From Liolophura sinensis (lineage: Eukaryota > Mollusca > Polyplacophora > Chitonida > Chitonidae), in assembly GCF_032854445.1 (NCBI RefSeq), contig NC_088307.1, positions 21,154,017 through 21,218,016 of the forward strand: a stretch of DNA of 64,000 bases. The letters are read 5' to 3'. This document shows positions 61,018 to 64,000 of the stretch, one piece after another (the stretch's first letter is position 1; each line of letters starts with the position of its first letter). The position numbers and the translations under genes are program-made. Below the pieces are notes generated by a model. It searched no databases. It saw only the letters and a program-made list of their open reading frames with translations, and had not been told where the DNA came from.

Positions 61018-63511
61018 TCAAGGAGGCACCGTTCTCCGCCGTACGCCAGGTGGAAGTCTTCGGCGTGCACCGGGTGGAAGTCTTCGTCGTGCGCCTGGCC
61101 GAAGTCTTCTCCGTGCGCCCGGCGGTAGCCTTCTTCGTGCGCCGGGTGGAAGTCGTCTCCTTGCTCCTGGTCGTCTTCGTCTCACACCTTGTGGGAACCT
61201 ACTCCCGTCCTCCGGTCCAACCCCTGTCCCTACCTGTTGCTCTCCTCCTTCGGGAGCTTTTGGGTCATCAACACTTGTTTTAACTTCCGGTCCGACTTTT
61301 TCATCACCGCCGGACACAACTCTTTGTCCCGATCGGATTGGAACTCCTTGTCCAGATTTTACCGGAACTCTTTGTCCAGATTCTACCGGAACCCTTTGTC
61401 CCGATGCTATTGGAACTCTTTGTCCCGATGCTATTGGAACTCTTTGTCCCGATGCGATTGGAACTCTTTGTCCTGATACGATCGGAGCCCTTTGTCCAGA
61501 TTCTATCGGAATTCTTTGTCCAGATTCTACCGGAACCCTTTGTCCCGATCGGACTGGAACTCTTTGTCCTGATACGATTGGAACCCTTTGTCCAGTTTCT
61601 ATCGGAATTCTTTGTCCAGATTCTACCGGAACTTTTTGTCCCGATCCGATTGGAACCCTTTGTCCCAATCCGATTGGAACGCGTTGTCTCAATCCTGTGG
61701 GCACTCTTTCTCCCGATCCTACAGGAACTCTTTGTCCCGATCCAATGGGTACTCTTTGTCTCGATGTTACTGGAGCCTTTGGTCCTGATCTTATTGGGAC
61801 CCTTTCTCTAGAATTTATCGGAACTCTTTGCCTAGAGTCTATTGGAAATATTTGTCTAGAGTCTGTTGGGACTCGTTGTGGCGGTCGTATTGGAACTCTT
61901 TGTCCAGATGTAATTGGAACTCTTTGTCCAGATGTAATTGGAACTCTTTGTCCTGATGTAATTGGAACTCTTTGTCCTGATACTACTGGAAACCGTTGTC
62001 TAGAATCTATGGGTACTCTTTGTCTAGAATCTACTGGAACTCTCTGTTTAGAATTTATTGGAAATCTTTGTCCCGATGTAACTGGGACTCTTTGTCTAGA
62101 ATCTATTGGAACTCTTTGTCTAGAATCTATTGGAACTCTTTGTCTAGAATCTATTGGAACTCTTTGTCCAGAATCTATAGGAAATCTTTGTCCAACGGTT
62201 TGCGAACCACCTTGCCGTACTCCTTGAGGGACCCTTTGTCCGGATCCTATCGGAAATCTTTGTCCAACGCTTTGCGAGCCGCCTTGTCCCATTCCTCCAG
62301 GTACTCTTTTTCCCTGAGCTATTGGCACTAGTTGCGATCCTCCTTGCGGAATCCTTTGTCCCATTCGTTCTCCTGGAGGAAATTTTTGCCCAACGCCTGT
62401 GCCAGATTTTTGTCCAGACCCTTGTGAAATCCTTTGTCCGGATGACGATCGAAACTTTTGACTACTGGAACTCGCATGTTCAGCTCTATTTGCTGCGCTT
62501 TGCGAAACCTTTCCGGTTCCCTGTACGGAATTTTCTCCATTTCCAGGCGCAGGATTTTGTCCAGACTTAGGCTTGGTTTTCTTAACAACATTTTGTACTA
62601 TCTTTCTACAGTGAATGGGAGCAAAACCGTAGCCCTTGCTATCTTTAGGAGACGTCTGGTCGGGTAGCCGCATATCATGTGGGCACATGTAACCCGGAGG
62701 ACATCGACACATGCTCACTGTACGCAAGATGCCGTAGGCATGGTTATAGTAGACACGCCCACACAAACTCTTCGTGGGTTCTGCTGATGAGCAAGGGGGC
62801 TGGAAAATACCAAATAAAAATAACCGTCTTAGCGTTTGACATTTTCTGCATCAACAGCAACTTCATTCATCATTGACTGATTGATTTATTTGATTGGCAT
62901 TTTACGCCTCGCACTCAAGAACATTTCATTTAAATAACAGCGGTCAGCATTATGGTGGGAAAAAATCGGGCAGGGCCAGGGAGAAACCCACGTTGAGTCA
63001 CTGGTTCACCGGTCATGACTCACAGCCTTTATAATAAGACGAAATCAACAGGGGTTCTTTTAGTAGAAAGAAATTGTAAAAATAAAAATAAAAAAACTGC
63101 AGAGAAGAATGGTCAGTCCAGTTTGGACCCTAGCCGCAGGTGCAAGAACAATATCCCACCAATATAAATTCTAACCATGTTTCCCTCTCTGATGTTTCCT
63201 GTATATTTTATGTTATTGCCAGTTATCTGACAAATATTATCTGACGTAGTCGACCAGCTGACTTACCGTGAAGCAGGTAAACTTGTAGGTGTACTCTCCT
63301 GTGTGGAGGTTTTGTGCCACCACCTGTTGTTTAAGCGGTTGTCGCGTGCGTTGTCCTCGTCTCACCATGATTCGGCATCGACACTTCATGTCCTTGACAG
63401 TGATATTAAAAGGAGAGAAACCCACGGCCGACACTGCCGTTAGGCCACGGGAGCACGGCTTTTTCGGGACTCTTGGTGTGCAAAAAGATGTTTCCACGAC
63501 CATTGTTCTCC
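61018..63511 (-). CDS. Cys-rich protein with octapeptide repeats and Arg-rich tail (5' incomplete)
   Basis: Two minus-strand exons join in phase 0: 63267-63511 (TTCTTTCAG acceptor, GTAAGT donor) and 61018-62799 (TTTTCCAG acceptor, TGA stop). The N-terminal part has about a dozen cysteines in the visible 140 residues, including MKCRCR, FTPPCSS and MCRCPPGYMCP, suggesting a small disulphide-rich extracellular domain I do not recognise. A Gly/Ser/Gln-rich linker follows. Then come about 36 octapeptides of form GQRVPIxS or RQRVPIDS (24-bp DNA period), an acidic break (GGDEK...GPED), and six or seven copies of a second octapeptide, GARRRLPP, up to the stop. The first exon(s), probably with the signal peptide, lie upstream of 63511 or outside the window; the exon starts two bases into a codon. 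No frame break is seen. A matrix or mineral-binding role is inference from the repeats and basic charge. Confidence 0.8.
61300..62290 (-). repeat. Coding minisatellite, 24 bp x about 36
   Basis: Repeats of CTAGAATCTATTGGAACTCT (plus strand) plus TTGT. The most homogeneous block is at 62080-62180; the ends are more diverged. Confidence 0.93.
62880..62995 (-). mobile_element. SINE family A fragment, intronic
   Basis: TTTATTTGATTGGCATTTTA, AACAGCGGTCAGCATTATGG, AATCGGGCAGGGCCAGGG. It lies in the intron of the octapeptide-repeat gene. Confidence 0.85.
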
Positions 63512-64000
63512 CTGAAAGAAGATCGAAGAAGGAGAAGAAAACATAAAAAAACATTAAGGAAAAATCGGAAAAATATTGAAGACCACATTTAGGAATAACT
63601 TTTCGCACGCTTTCATCTGAACTTTATGTCATTTTTATGTTTTCTCCACCTTTAATGACAATAATATTACAAGGATAATCATGTTTTTGTCATTTCTTAC
63701 CAGTTGCTTTTTTTTATTTCATTATTCCCCGGAGAATGTTTATTCTCGCATTACATAGGTCTACAAATTAACATTTCGTGACACAAACTGCTAATATTGT
63801 CCGAGAGTTGAACCACAGAGGACCTGTTTTATCCCATACAGAGAATGTAAACAAAATGAAACCAGCCGTAATAGTGTATTTTTCAGTGTAATATCATGGA
63901 GAAATTTTAAAATAAACATAAGTGCCAAAAAATAACAACAACGAAAAAAACAAGAAATAATTATACACAAAATTAGATATTCTAAGGATGCCTTAGAAAG
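63512..64000. other. Right edge, upstream intron of octapeptide gene
   Basis: No signal-peptide exon identified. A GTAAGA donor-like site near 63703 (minus) is preceded by stops in the relevant frame. Confidence 0.4.

Overview
The window looks like nuclear DNA of a marine lophotrochozoan, most likely a mollusc. Genes are split by introns with GT/AG borders. Introns and spacers are AT-rich and full of minisatellites. More than twenty copies of a tRNA-derived SINE with an (AAAT)n tail are present; from memory, related elements are common in molluscs. No ribosomal RNA gene, CRISPR array, bacterial operon or virus-like element was seen. The species cannot be fixed from the sequence alone.

Layout. 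0-9 kb: mostly spacer, with a decayed minus-strand Crypton-type (DUF3504) recombinase-domain gene at 2.6-3.8 kb. 9.1-16.5 kb (+): a gene of at least three exons encoding a SnoaL/DUF4440-like domain followed by about 34 tandem 24-residue Asn/Tyr/Gly/His/Lys-rich repeats. 16.5-26.4 kb: spacer with several minisatellites, including a 92-bp array of about 14 units. 26.4-37.1 kb (-): a snoRNA host transcript unit. It has at least six box C/D snoRNAs, nearly all 63-95 nt upstream of a plausible 3' splice site. The guides I could read match conserved 18S/28S sites served in vertebrates by snoRNAs of the GAS5 gene (U44, U77/U80, U79, U74). 37.4-43.7 kb (+): a complete BiP/GRP78 (HSPA5) gene with a textbook ER-stress element in its promoter, lying head-to-head with the snoRNA host. 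45.7-55.8 kb (-): a complete VAMP4 gene (133 residues, six coding exons), with tandemly duplicated pieces of its SNARE exon in an intron. 61.0-63.5 kb (-): the 3' part of a gene for a cysteine-rich protein with about 36 octapeptide repeats (QRVPI core) and an Arg-rich octapeptide tail.

The recognisable genes are housekeeping ones: ER folding (BiP), trans-Golgi/endosome fusion (VAMP4) and rRNA 2'-O-methylation (snoRNA host). The two repeat-protein genes are the lineage-specific part and look like structural or extracellular-matrix proteins; that function is inference. The most interesting points are the GAS5-like snoRNA cluster sharing an upstream region with BiP, and the SnoaL-plus-repeat protein.
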